Source: Carya illinoinensis (Eukaryota > Streptophyta > Magnoliopsida > Fagales > Juglandaceae). Taken from it: a stretch of DNA of 64,000 nt. A program made the position numbers and the translations under genes. Below are positions 9,938-20,802 of the stretch, one piece after another. Positions within the stretch are counted from its first letter, which is position 1. The number at the start of each line of letters is the position of its first letter. Under the pieces are notes generated by a model that ran no database searches, was not told the origin of the DNA, and saw only the letters and a list, made by a program, of their open reading frames with translations. The stretch is taken from positions 17,097,501-17,161,500 of the forward strand of contig NC_056754.1 of the NCBI RefSeq assembly GCF_018687715.1. The letters are read 5' to 3'.

Positions 9938-11810
9938 TTTCTCTTTTCTATTTTCCTTAATTTAAGTACGAAACCGCACCCTGTTTTATTGATTTTAACG
10001 AGAGGGTTGAGCTTCTACCGCATGTTATAAACACGTCATGTCTTAACGTCTATATATAGTTAATTTTCTCTCTGCGTTGTCTTTTTTCTTTTTTTCTTCC
10101 CTTTTTTTATCATCCTGTATTTTAACTGTTTAGCATGTCATGTAATTAAGCTACAAATTTGATATTTTCCTTATCAATAGTGTAGCTCAAAGCTACAAAT
10201 TTTGTTAATAGCTAATCCGTTGCAAGTGAGTTTTGTATCTGATAGTTAAAAGTAGGATATATTTTAGATATAGATAAGCCGGTGAGGATGCTCTAATAAA
10301 GCTAGGTATGCTAAATTAATTCGCTTGGGCATGCAGTAGATGTGTCGTCAAAAGAGCAACCTGCAAAGAGTTCTGATGGGTTAAAAGAAAATATCGAGTT
10401 GATAAAAGAACAGCCACCAAAACATGAAGCTGATGATCTTCGCAACAGCGAGAGACCTCGCAACACCAATATCGAACTCCCCGTGCAAAAAGAAGGTAGA
10501 TTGCGAGATCAATTCCATTTTTTTTATTAAATATACTAATTAATATTTTTTTGGTTATTTTTTTATACTATGAAAACCTCATATATAAATATATACAAAA
10601 TTCTACAAAATTAGACATATATATATAAACAAAGAACAAATATATATATATATATATATATGAACATAAATTATATAAAGGATTGCATATATATATATGA
10701 ATGACTTCTTCCTTATATTACTTAGTTTTTGTTTTTGAATATTCTGAATAACATGATTTCTTTTGTTAATTTCGTGGACAAGAAAACTAATTAAATAGTA
10801 AACATAAAAAGTAGCCAATAATTTATTGTCCTTTACATAAAATAAATAAATAAATAAATAATTAGTACACTTTCCAACGACAGAAATATGACCATCATGT
10901 GCAAATTATCGGACATGCAGATCATCATCCGTTGAAAGAGCAGCAGAATAGCTTTAACTTTCCTGCACGAGAAAATTCTACTCATGACAAGAAGGACAAC
11001 GCGAATATACCCGAAGGGATCCCGATTGGTAATATTTGTTTATTTATTTATATTATATGTGATAATATATATATATATATATATAACCACGTGGTTTCCT
11101 TCTCCCTCGTTTCTCCCAAATTTTATTAAAACTGTTCTTAAAAGAATGGATTAGAATACTAGAGACAGAGGAATACGAAATTAAAATATTTAATGAATAT
11201 TTAATATTTTTTAAAAGATCTACGTATACGTACGTGAACATATAAAAATAACGCTGTCAAGGGATCACACTACGCCGTGTCCGACTCTTTCTAGCTCTAA
11301 ACTCTATAAAAATTTTAATTTAAGAACGTTATTAGATCCCTATATATAGAATTGCACTCCAAAAATAATCGAAACAATGTAGTTGGTCAGTCTAGCATGC
11401 ATCATGATAGAAGCCTCAGCTAGAAAATGAGTACTTCCAATATGCAGGAGATCGTGAAGGGTTGCCGCAGCCCGTGAATCTGGCCGTCCTCATTCAACCA
11501 CCAACGTCCAACGAAAACAAGAATGGTACGTCAATAATACTGAGTTCCAATGAACTTTTAATTATATATATTTGGTGATAGAACTTTTTTCATTTCATAA
11601 CATGGTATTAGAGAGAGAGTTTTATAATAATTAATGATACTAAAGTCACAGTTTTGTGAATCTCTCTCTTTCTTTTAAGAAAAAGAAAACAGAAATATGT
11701 GAATATGATGTTGGTTTTAAACTGGTTTTAACTTTGAACCCAATCAATGCTCAGGAAAGATTGAAGTAGACGTTAAAGTCAGCATTTGCTGCCGATGTTC
11801 AATATTATAA
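9295..11810 (+). CDS. Unrecognised EQ-rich disordered protein with C-terminal CaaX-like box (5 exons)
   Basis: I do not recognise this gene. Proposed exons are 9295-9625, 10337-10495, 10921-11028, 11448-11525 and 11755-11810, giving 243 residues. All four introns are GT-AG and in phase 1, and each exon ends in G before GTA. The three inner exons have lengths divisible by three. The first ATG after an in-frame TAA (9247) was taken as start. The protein is hydrophilic and low in hydrophobic residues, with recurring EQQ/EQP blocks (PEQQKKG, EEQRIKG, QEQQPKA, KEQPAKS, KEQPPKH, KEQQNSF). It ends KVSICCRCSIL; the final C-S-I-L fits a prenylation CaaX box, and L at the end would favour geranylgeranylation. 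Membrane anchoring is an inference. There is no domain I can name. It could be a lineage-specific gene or a chance model, but five consistent phases argue against chance. Confidence 0.5.
9868..9932. repeat. (TTA)n microsatellite
   Basis: About 21 uninterrupted TTA units lie in intron 1 of the CaaX-box gene. The run is long and pure enough to be length-variable between individuals. It produces an artificial polyisoleucine frame that should not be read as protein. Confidence 0.95.
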
Positions 11811-12070
11811 ATCAACATCTTCAGAGCCAATGGTGGATCAGACGCATCGATTTCAGGAATGGGTTTGAGTAATTGACAGTTGCTGCAGAAGGAACAGTTG
11901 TGGATAATTATTGAACGAAGAATGTCAATATTATCACTATCTCCCTTCAAATGGGTATTATGATGTTAAACATTGAATATCGCTACCATTTCTTAGTTGG
12001 GGTGTATCGATCAAGGGTGTTTGTTTCTGCTTTCTCTTATGATTTATAAAATTTCCATCTTTCCTGCCCT

Positions 12071-12108
<38 letters not shown>

Positions 12109-12979
12109 GTTTTTCCGACAGAGGTCTAGCAACAGAAGGCTTGAGCAATTTCGACCCTCATCAAGATGATTAAGAGCTTTTTATAACTTCCTTTCTCCAT
12201 TTAGAAGGAAAATGAAAATCAGTTTCAGTCTAAATATCTTTTGAACACACGAGTGAAATGAAAATGATCCAGTTCTATTTTGGATCATCGTGGCTACACA
12301 GGATCTCACTGGGCTAAATTCAACGTAAAGAAATGGTGACTTAAACCTTGAGGTCAAGGACCAAGAAGACCAAAATTAACTATTCACTCCAACTCTTCGA
12401 CAGCTCACATGAAAAAATAGGCATTTGGGATTGATTCAGATATAGCACATGAAGACCAACAAACGATGGAAGCAGAACGTGTGAGCACTAGTTTTTGTAA
12501 AGGAAATGTCACCAGGAGAACAAATGGTACCAGCACAGCTACTATTTCCTAAATGATTGATTAAGAAATAGAGATACTGCTGCCATATATATATATAGCA
12601 CCTAAAATAATGGGAATGAAAGTAGTTCTGCATAATTTAGCATTAACAATTACATCAAGAGTAAAATTAAAAAGTAAACAAATGATACGTATGGTAAACA
12701 TGGACTTTTAAAGCTTTGATGAACTACCATTCCTATAAAGCACACCTAAATTGCGGTTTGGCTAGATGCAATCAGTTTTAAAATGTGAAGCAGCATATGG
12801 AAATATGATACGCACTGGAAATTAAAATCAATTTATGGGAAGCCTTAGGAAGAGAGAACAAAAACAAAAGCTATTATTATTCATTACAGGCTATTTCATC
12901 CATTGTAGAAAGTTGATTGCCAATTTTACAGTCATGGTGTAATCTATTTACTCTCATTTCAGTTGTTTTACACATAGTT
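11811..12979. other. Intergenic; 35-base T run, no gene seen
   Basis: This lies between two convergent genes and should hold both 3' ends. A pure T run of about 35 bases occurs at 12074-12108. No open frame shows family resemblance. The short frames at 11744-11950 and 12436-12633 are on the wrong strand for the neighbouring exons and contain no motif. Confidence 0.5.
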
Positions 12980-15900
12980 TCACATCTCAGCTGCAAAGGA
13001 TTTACCACAACCGCATGTTTGTGTAGCATTTGGGTTCTTGAAGGAGAAGCCTCCACCAATTAGAGCATCACTATAGTCCAACTGCATCCCGAATAAGAAA
13101 AGAAGGCTCTTTGGATCACAAACTGCCACAAAAAGAAATATAACCAGTGAAAATGAAATTATATATTTAAAACAACTACATTAGAAAGATTAAGAACTGT
13201 CACGTAATCTAGTGCTTGTAGAGGCATTTGGGTATTTGTTATGGACCTCGGTAAATTACGAAGCAGGATTGTAAAAGAAGATGACAATTGCAAAGGAAAT
13301 GGGTTGAATCTTATTTACTGAAATTTATATGTCCATACATTCATCACTCCAGGAATTCATTCGAGGCAATTCCTAAACCTCCCAAGGAAAGTTCCAGAGA
13401 TTACAATTCAGAATAATCTTCCCTCTTTCTTTCCTCTCCTATTTATATGAATATACCAAATCGATAACAACCCTCCAACAGACTCCACTGCTAACACTGC
13501 CGTGCTACATGACACGTGGGATAGACTAACAACCAGCAAGGATAAAACGCAAAGCTTCAATAAAAGTAAAACTCCACTGCATAGCGTCCCCATCCTTTTT
13601 GTTGTCTTCACCCCTTCATTCTTTGCTCATGGTTGACCTCGCTCATCACACCCCAAGCTCCTGACAGTATTTGGTATGTGCAGACAGTTTGGTATGTGTT
13701 GAGGGAATCACCCGAACCATGTCACATGACAGGGTTAACTCTATTCATGACTCAGGTGTTCTGCATGAAAGACGCCAACTTCACGGATATTAAACTTGGC
13801 AATAAGGCCATATTGTTATGGCAATTGGCATTGCTAACAATGAAAAAATAATTAAAACTCAAGTTGGTGCATGCTTATTGGAATAGAACCCAATTACTCA
13901 TCAATCAATATTAATCATCGATGATATCCTGTAAAAACCTCCCATGGTAATCCAGTTTGGCAACATTAACAGGATACGGATAAGGACATTAAGACTAGTG
14001 TTGGCCCAGGTGTCATCAAGGATTGAAATGGTTAAATGACAAATAACCAGCAACAATGGTGAGTGCTTGCAATTCATCTTCAGGGCATGTTTGGATGCTT
14101 AAAGTATCTCAAAATTTTGTGAATAGTAGTGAAAATGTTTTATTGGATTTTAAAAAAATATGAGAGAAACAGTTGAATAAAAATGAATAGATAAAATTAG
14201 AAAGTTGTTTAAATATACTTTTTTAATATTATTTATGTTTGAAGTTTGTAAAAGTTGTATTGATTTGATGTTTGAGTAATGATTAGATAATAATTAGATG
14301 AAAAATTTGAAATTGAAAAGTGTTTTGTGTTTGAGTGATGTTTGGGAATGAAGTTATAAGGAATTTTGGAAATTTTCATGTTTGCCAAGTATGCCAGCAA
14401 AATACAAAAAGAACCTGTCTGCGAAATTGCAAACCTGTCTTCTTTTTATACATGAATTGCAAACAGGTTCTTTGTTGAGATTTACAGGAAACTGAAGACT
14501 AACAGATTTTTTTTATATAAGTATATATTAATATATTGAGAACATGTATTCCCAGAAATCAGCTCCATGGACCAACGGTATCAGATCCATAGATTCCTAT
14601 CAGCATTTTTTTTTTTTTTTTTTTTGATAAGTTAGATTCCTATCAGCGTACGAAACATAGAATCACTCTTGGTGCTATTCCCCAGGTTCAGCCGAGTCCG
14701 TTATTCTCAATCATATTTTTTGGCATCATCCACCTCAAAGTACAAGTTTGCAACTCTTATAAGTGTGCAGACATCATTTTTCTATTGATAATGTTAGTAG
14801 ATCTCGACAGTTGGCTAACACTTTGGGGTGTAAGGTAGCCACTCTTCCTATGACATATCTGGGTCTACCGCTGGGGGCGGCTTCACGTGCCATAACTATA
14901 TGGGATACAGTTATTGAGAAAATAGAGAGAAGATTGGCTAGATGGAAGAGACTGTACTTATCGAAAGGAGGCCAAGTGACCCTGATAAAGAGTACTCTTT
15001 CTAACTTACCCACTTACTTCCTGTCTCTTTTTACAATTCCAGCTTCTGTGGCGGCACGGATTGAAAAATTGTATCGGGATTTCCTTTGGAGTGGTTTGGG
15101 GGATGAATTCAAGTTTCACCTAATCAACTAGGATACAGTTTGCAGACCAATTTCTTCAAGTGGTTTGGGGATAAAGAACTTGAGAAAGTTCAATCGGGCA
15201 CTCCTAGGGAAATGGTTTTGGAGATATAATTGGAGCCAGAAGCATTATGGAAAGCAGTAGTTCATAGTAAATATGGCAGCCTATGGGGGGATGGTGTACT
15301 AGAGAAAGGAATGGGCCGTATGGAGTGGGGATCTGGAAGCAAATAAGAAGAGGATGGAGGTTGTTTGCCAACCATATTAAACTTTTGGTGGGGGAGGGCA
15401 CACGTATAAGATTTTGGAGGGACATTTGGTGTGGGGAGGAGACACTGAAGGATGCTTTTCCTTTTGTATATCAAGTGGCGTGCGATCAAGAAGCTTCGGT
15501 CGCGGATCTTTTGATTCGCTCAGGGGATCATGTACACTGGAACATCACTTTTTATAGAACAGCACATGATTGGGAAGTTAACAGTTTCGTAGATTTTTTT
15601 AACCTAGTGTACTCTATGAAGCCGAATGGATTGCATGAAGATAAGCTGTGGTAGAAACATACGGGTAAGGGTATTTTCTCGGTTCGCTCTTATTATAAGG
15701 CCCTTACAGATATACCGAATGTTCCGTTTCCATGGAGAAGATTGTGGAGGAATAAGGCGCCGCCCAAAACACTTTTCTTCATCTGGACAGCAGCCCTGGG
15801 TAAGATTCTGACCACCGATAATCTGCGGAAGCGGAGGGTAATCATTACTGATTGGTGCTGTATGTGTAAGAAAGCTAGTGAGTCAGTGAATCATCTCCTG

Positions 15901-18900
15901 CTACACTGTGAGACAGCTAGAGCATTGTGGTGTGAAGTATTCCGTCGAGTAGGGTTGAATTGGGTGATGTCGAAGTCAATTGTTGAACTATTAGCCAGTT
16001 GGGCGATGCCAGGGGGAGATCTACATATCAAAGCTGTGTGGAAGATGGTACCTATCTGCATTATGTGGTGCATTTGGCAAGAGCAAAATGAATGAACATT
16101 TGAAGATAAGGAGAGGACATTTGAGGAGCTTTGTATCTTATTTTTCAGCACTTTATTTCTATGGTCTCTAGCTATAGACTTTAATGGCCTAAATGTACAC
16201 GAGTTTCTAGTGACTTCTATAGCCACCTAGATAGGTCTTATCTCTTGTATACCTTCTTGTGTACTTGGGCTACGCCTATTATTATTAATACTACCGTTTA
16301 CTTATCAAAAAAAGAATCTTCCGAACAATTAGCAATTGGATTTGACTTTTTATCACACAAACAAGATAATACTATCATGAGTTTGCTATCTACAAGTCAG
16401 GTGTGTAACACACCACTTACTGTGAGATCTATTGTATTACAATCCAGCTTATGATTATAGTATAAGTTACTATTTGAAAAATCTGCCAGAAATTGCGATC
16501 AATGATAACACATTTACAGTAGCTAATTAGTTATTGAAATACCAATCCTTAAAGATCATATAAACTAGCAAATGATGGGAAAGAGTGTGAGGATTTTCTT
16601 TTTGGGTTATAGTTCGCAGATTGACTATGATAATTCAAACATTTTGTCGCCTGTAAGTGCTGCACCGTCATTTTCACCATCTTTTTCTGTTACGTTACTT
16701 TCACTGTCAAGCCTTTGACATTTTAATTATTTGTACTTAGATTTTTTATTTTTTTTTCTATATGTGAATATTCTTGAGTAAACCATTTCCACTGTCAAGT
16801 CTTTGACTCTATAATTATATTCTTACATAAATATTAAAGTTAGATGTAAAAGAAAATGATCAAAAGGCAGAAGTAAAAGAAAATGATCAAAAGGCAGAAG
16901 CGCTCATCACACAATTTCCTTTTAAAATTGACTCCACTTCAGATATTTCTCTGCTCCATTTTTCTTTTGTATTCTATCATTTTTCTCTTCCTTCTGCTCA
17001 TATAAAACCTTCACCTATCATCCTAAACCTCCCTTGTAATATTATTTCCGTAATAATTAAAATTCAAACAGGACCTAACAATTGCCTGTGGTTTAGATCA
17101 CACTACACACTCAGCATGCCAGTTTTGGAATACACTCCCTCACTTTCATGGACTATTGCCTATCTGTCTACCAACAAAGAATCCACAAAGGGTGACACCA
17201 CTTAGCTATAAATAATATTAAAAATTGTATAAAGTGTACATCCTAACACAAGCAAACATATACAATTATGATGACTTACCAATCACAAAACCATTATATT
17301 CGATGATCGAATCGTCTGATCGTGTATTTGATATATTTTCAAACTCCATTGTATAAGACATGCCAGAGCATCCACCCTGCTTGACACCAATTCTCAAGCA
17401 CAAATCTTCAGTACGCTCAAGCCTCATCTTATTCAAGTGCTTCAACGCATTATCTGTAAGCAAAATTGCTGGTGTGACGCCCTCAGATGCTGGTGCAGCT
17501 GAAAAATAGAGGAAGTTTATATGGCTATGGTCATATACTCAACAAATCTGAACTTTAAAAAATAATTACAATGCCGACTGCTTTCCCAAGTATCAAGTGA
17601 AACCTCAGGAAATGAAAGATTGATGCAGCTACTCTTAATTCATCAACTGCTGTTGAAGGAAGATAAATTACATGAACTACATAGGATTACATACCATGAA
17701 CTAGCAAAATGAATCATTCTCAGGTTTAAAGCATCTCAAACAAGTTGTTTTGCTAATAATCATTTTTTTTTTATCAATAAACAAAATTTTATTGAGCATA
17801 AAGTAGACAAAGGCCCAAGTATATATAGGATATATACAAGAGTGTCGCCTATGCATGCTAGCATAGCAATACAAGGAAGTCATGAAAAGTTATGCAGCTT
17901 ATGCCATTAAAATCAATTACAATCAATCATTGAGTAAAGTCTTGAAAAATAAACTTCTAAGCTCTTTCATTGACCGCTCCCGATCAAAGCTTCTTGCATT
18001 CCTCTCCCTCCAAATACACCACCAAAGATAAACTGGGACCATCTTCCACACAGTTGCAATCAAAAGGTTGTACTAGATACCTCGCCAAGAAGCTACGAGG
18101 TCGATTACCCTTTTCGGCATCACCCAAGCTAATCCCACCCTGGCAAAGAAGTCATTCCAAAGGGTCGTAGCAATGTCACAATGAAGTAATACATGAACTA
18201 CAGATTCTCCACTCTTTTGCACAATACAGCACCAATCCATGACTATGTTGTGGCAATTCCGTAGGTTGTGTCTATTATGAGTATCCTCCCTAATGAAGCC
18301 ATCCATACAAAAAAGTTTGCCTTCAGGGGTGCTTTTGTCTTCCAAATACTCTCTTCCATGGAAATAGATTTGTATTATGTGATCATGGCACGATAGTAGG
18401 ATTGGATTGTAAACTTCTCTTTCTTAGAAGGGCACCAAAAGACCATCTTCAGCTCCCCTCCTTATATGGGTAGAGTACACTAGATCATAGAATTCCGAGA
18501 AAGCATCAACTTCCCAATCTTGTGCGTCTCTAAAGAATGTAACCTCCCATTGAGGAGTACCATTAGATAGGAGTAAGAGGTCCACAATTGAGGCTTCTTT
18601 CATTTTTGCTATGCCATAGAACTCTAGATAAGCTTCCTTGAGTATCCTATCACCACACCATTCATCATGCCAAAATTTAATTTTGGACCCATCACCCACC
18701 TCAAAACAGATATTTCTTGAATATGTGTCCCATCATCTTCTTATTCCCACCCCATATGGCCCAGTTACCTCATTTGAACACCATCCTCCCCATGGTTCAC
18801 CATACTTCGATTCTATGACGGCTCTCCATAGTACTCCCCATTCATTGTGGTATCTCCATAGCCATTTGCCAAGCAAAGCTTTGTTAAAAGACTGCAAGTT

Positions 18901-20079
18901 CTGAATTCCCAAGACTCCTTCCGGGATAAGGGAGTACACCATGGCCCATTTTACCAGGTGGAATTTAAACTCATCGTTCAGCCAACCCCCCAACCCCCAA
19001 CAAGAAATCCAAGTTTCTCCATGTGACAAGCCATAACATAGTGACCCTACCACCTCCGAATAAATACAACTTCTGAATAAATAAAACTTCTTTAACTAGC
19101 CAGTTTCCACTCCATTTTTTCAAGTACATCATCCCAAATAGATTTTGATTTGAATGCGGCACCCATAGGAAGACCCAAATATTTCATTGGCAGCTGTGAT
19201 ATCTTGCATTCCAAAATGCTAGACATGCTCTCCACATTCAGAACATACCCCATTGAAACTACTACTGATAATCATATAAATATGTGCAATCCTTTTGTGT
19301 GCTAAGAAAGGGTACACTTCATCATAAGACAATATGTTAACCTTTTAGCCTTGTGAATAACATGATCCTAAAATTGGCACCTTCCCATCATCCATGCAAC
19401 CAAGAATAAAAAAAACTAAAAGAAAAGTATTTCATTTAGAGAAAAAAAATATTACATGTCAGATCTTGTTACCATTAAGGTTTTTGTCATAAGCCCAAAA
19501 GGAGGTTGAATTTAGATAACTCCAAAACCCATTACAGGATTTAACTAACCAATAAAGGATTAATATTCTCTTGTAATTCAGCAAGGAGTCCTCTAATGTT
19601 GGGCATCTTCTAACATATTCTATACGATTTGCTACGTTTCAAGCATACGGGTCCCAATTACAAGTTTAATCACTCAAGGTGCTCCAAAGTATACATCTGG
19701 AACAAATAAAGGAAAAAAACGACAAGAGAAGAAAATAAATGACAATTTATAATTTCCCAGTTATTCACGCCATACCCAATAAGTCGAAAAAAGAATAAAA
19801 TAAAAATCACATATTCTTTCAGATTAACTAACTTAAAGTCTAACGAAGTTACTAAAGAAAAGAAAAAATAGATCATTGAAAGTATACACAAAAATGTTTG
19901 GAAAAAAAAAAATGAGTACCTGAGACCGAAACTGCTCGAATTGAAATAGGTTTTCGACCGTTTACTTTTAATGGGGAATGTCGGAAAGAAACTGAATTTT
20001 GAGGTGAAGAGCTTGACGGGGGGTTTTGGGTTAGAGGAAGAAAAAAGGGGCAACGGGTTGTAATCGCAGAGAACGCCAT
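12980..20079 (-). CDS. CPISCA: Plastid-type iron-sulfur assembly protein IscA/SufA-like (3 exons)
   Basis: Exons on the minus strand are 20079-19920, 17498-17280 and 13122-12980, with phase-1 junctions throughout, giving 173 residues (Arabidopsis CpIscA is of similar length). The first ~50 residues are rich in S, P and T with few acids, as in a plastid transit peptide. The conserved domain begins near residue 62 ([14 protein letters not shown]). The three metal- or cluster-binding cysteines of the family are present: C97 in QGGCSGMSY, and C163 and C165 in [13 protein letters not shown] at the end. A-type proteins act as Fe-S scaffolds or carriers in the stroma. Introns are long (2.4 and 4.2 kb) and hold two LINE fragments. 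The gene has a broken partial copy at 4430-6824. The symbol is by family resemblance. Confidence 0.92.
14083..14395. mobile_element. Tourist-like MITE, GGGC-TGTTTGG family (copy 2)
   Basis: This is the counterpart of 5087-5441, beginning GGGCATGTTTGGATGCTTAA and ending near TTTGCCAAGTATGCC. It carries internal deletions relative to the other copy. Its presence in both ISCA copies shows it was inserted before the duplication. Confidence 0.7.
14590..14646 (-). mobile_element. Tail-only LINE insertion with target duplication
   Basis: A block of about 29 bases (T run plus GATAAGT) is flanked by direct repeats TAGATTCCTATCAG at 14590-14603 and 14633-14646. Read on the minus strand, the inserted part is ACTTATC followed by poly(A), the exact 3' end of the LINE at 14793-16313. 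It is best explained as a target-primed insertion that stopped after only a few bases of the element. The duplicate at 6047 lacks it. Confidence 0.7.
14793..16313 (+). mobile_element. 5'-truncated LINE, reverse transcriptase end and zinc-binding domain
   Basis: Three frame pieces (to 15131, 15283-15654, 15742-16095) together give the C-terminal part of a plant L1-type ORF2. Blocks seen are [20 protein letters not shown], then [23 protein letters not shown], a [17 protein letters not shown] block, and a zf-RVT-type domain with [18 protein letters not shown] and [18 protein letters not shown]. It ends TTTACTTATC plus poly(A) at 16313. The duplicate near 6118 shows the pre-insertion site. Frame breaks make it inactive. 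Confidence 0.9.
16846..16897. repeat. 26-base tandem duplication
   Basis: The unit GTAAAAGAAAATGATCAAAA plus GGCAGA occurs twice in a row within ISCA intron 2. The region is deleted from the 4430-6824 duplicate, so its age relative to the duplication cannot be judged. Confidence 0.8.
17753..19275 (-). mobile_element. 5'-truncated LINE in ISCA intron 1, opposite strand, with target duplication
   Basis: The element spans about 17764-19264 and is flanked by CTAATAATCAT (17753-17763) and CTGATAATCAT (19265-19275), a slightly diverged duplication. The duplicate copy reads CTGATAATCG at the same place. On the minus strand it encodes broken ORF2 pieces: [20 protein letters not shown], then a [18 protein letters not shown] block, and a zf-RVT-like part with [21 protein letters not shown]. 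The T run at 17764 marks its 3' end. It is related to the plus-strand LINE in intron 2. Confidence 0.88.
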
Positions 20080-20802
20080 CGGAGAGGACGGAGTAAGTTC
20101 TTTCTCCGTGCGTATGCGATATTTTTAGTTGGTCGGTACAGGAAAATAATCAGAAGATCTTGACCGTTGAAAAATCTCAAATAGTGTTTGTTTACCGTTG
20201 GCTGTTTTTTGAATGATATCAGGTTTATTTTTAAAAAATAAAAATTAATACTTATCGTTTTAAAATTTGAACTTACCAAAAAAGGGGCAACCCTTTAGCC
20301 AGCAAATTGTGTGAAATGATATCCAAACTGTATTCAATTAAGAAAAATATTTTATTTACAAAAAAATTACATAAAAATAAACTCACAAATTAATATAATT
20401 TGATATGATATGTGATATTGTAAAGTTACTTTTATTATAAAATAGATCTAAAATATTCTTTAAATTTACTTTATACAATCTTTTTGTATCTATATCAGTT
20501 CTCTTCAATTAATTCACACATTGCTCAGAAAACAATGATAATTTACAACTTTGCAGACAAACACGCATTAATGTTGATCGAGTACAAGAATTTGCAGGTT
20601 TTTATGTCACACCAACTTGGTCGCTTTGTCGATTAGCAGCATAATTACCATCTAAAAACTATACTGATATATATTAGAATATTTGAAAAGGATAAAACAC
20701 CTCCTCCTATCACCTAAAAATTGGTAATAAAAACAACAGCAATAAAAGAATTATAACAGCAGTAGATGCTTGATAGAAGGATCCAATCCATGGAAACCAA
20801 GT
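20080..20802. other. Short intergenic between ISCA and RAB genes
   Basis: Both flanking genes are on the minus strand, so this should hold the ISCA promoter and the RAB 3' end. It is AT-rich at 20300-20480. I see no coding frame and no sharp promoter element. Confidence 0.5.

Larger units (their letters stand above)
13123..17279 (-). other. ISCA intron 2 (repeat-rich, 4.2 kb)
   Basis: This intron holds, from low to high coordinate, a 600-base stretch without clear identity (13237-13840), the region shared with the 4430-6824 copy, a MITE at 14083-14395, a tail-only LINE insertion at 14604-14632 and a LINE fragment at 14793-16313. About 150 bases at 16340-16490 are absent from the duplicate. 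A 26-base tandem duplication lies near 16846-16897. The 13237-13840 part starts TGTTATGG and looks LTR-like, but I found no matching flanks. Confidence 0.7.

Noticed and set aside
13237..13840. Solo LTR in ISCA intron 2
   Set aside because: It starts TGTTATGG and could end CTAACA, but the flanking five bases do not match (GTATT versus ATGAA) and no related LTR is in the window.
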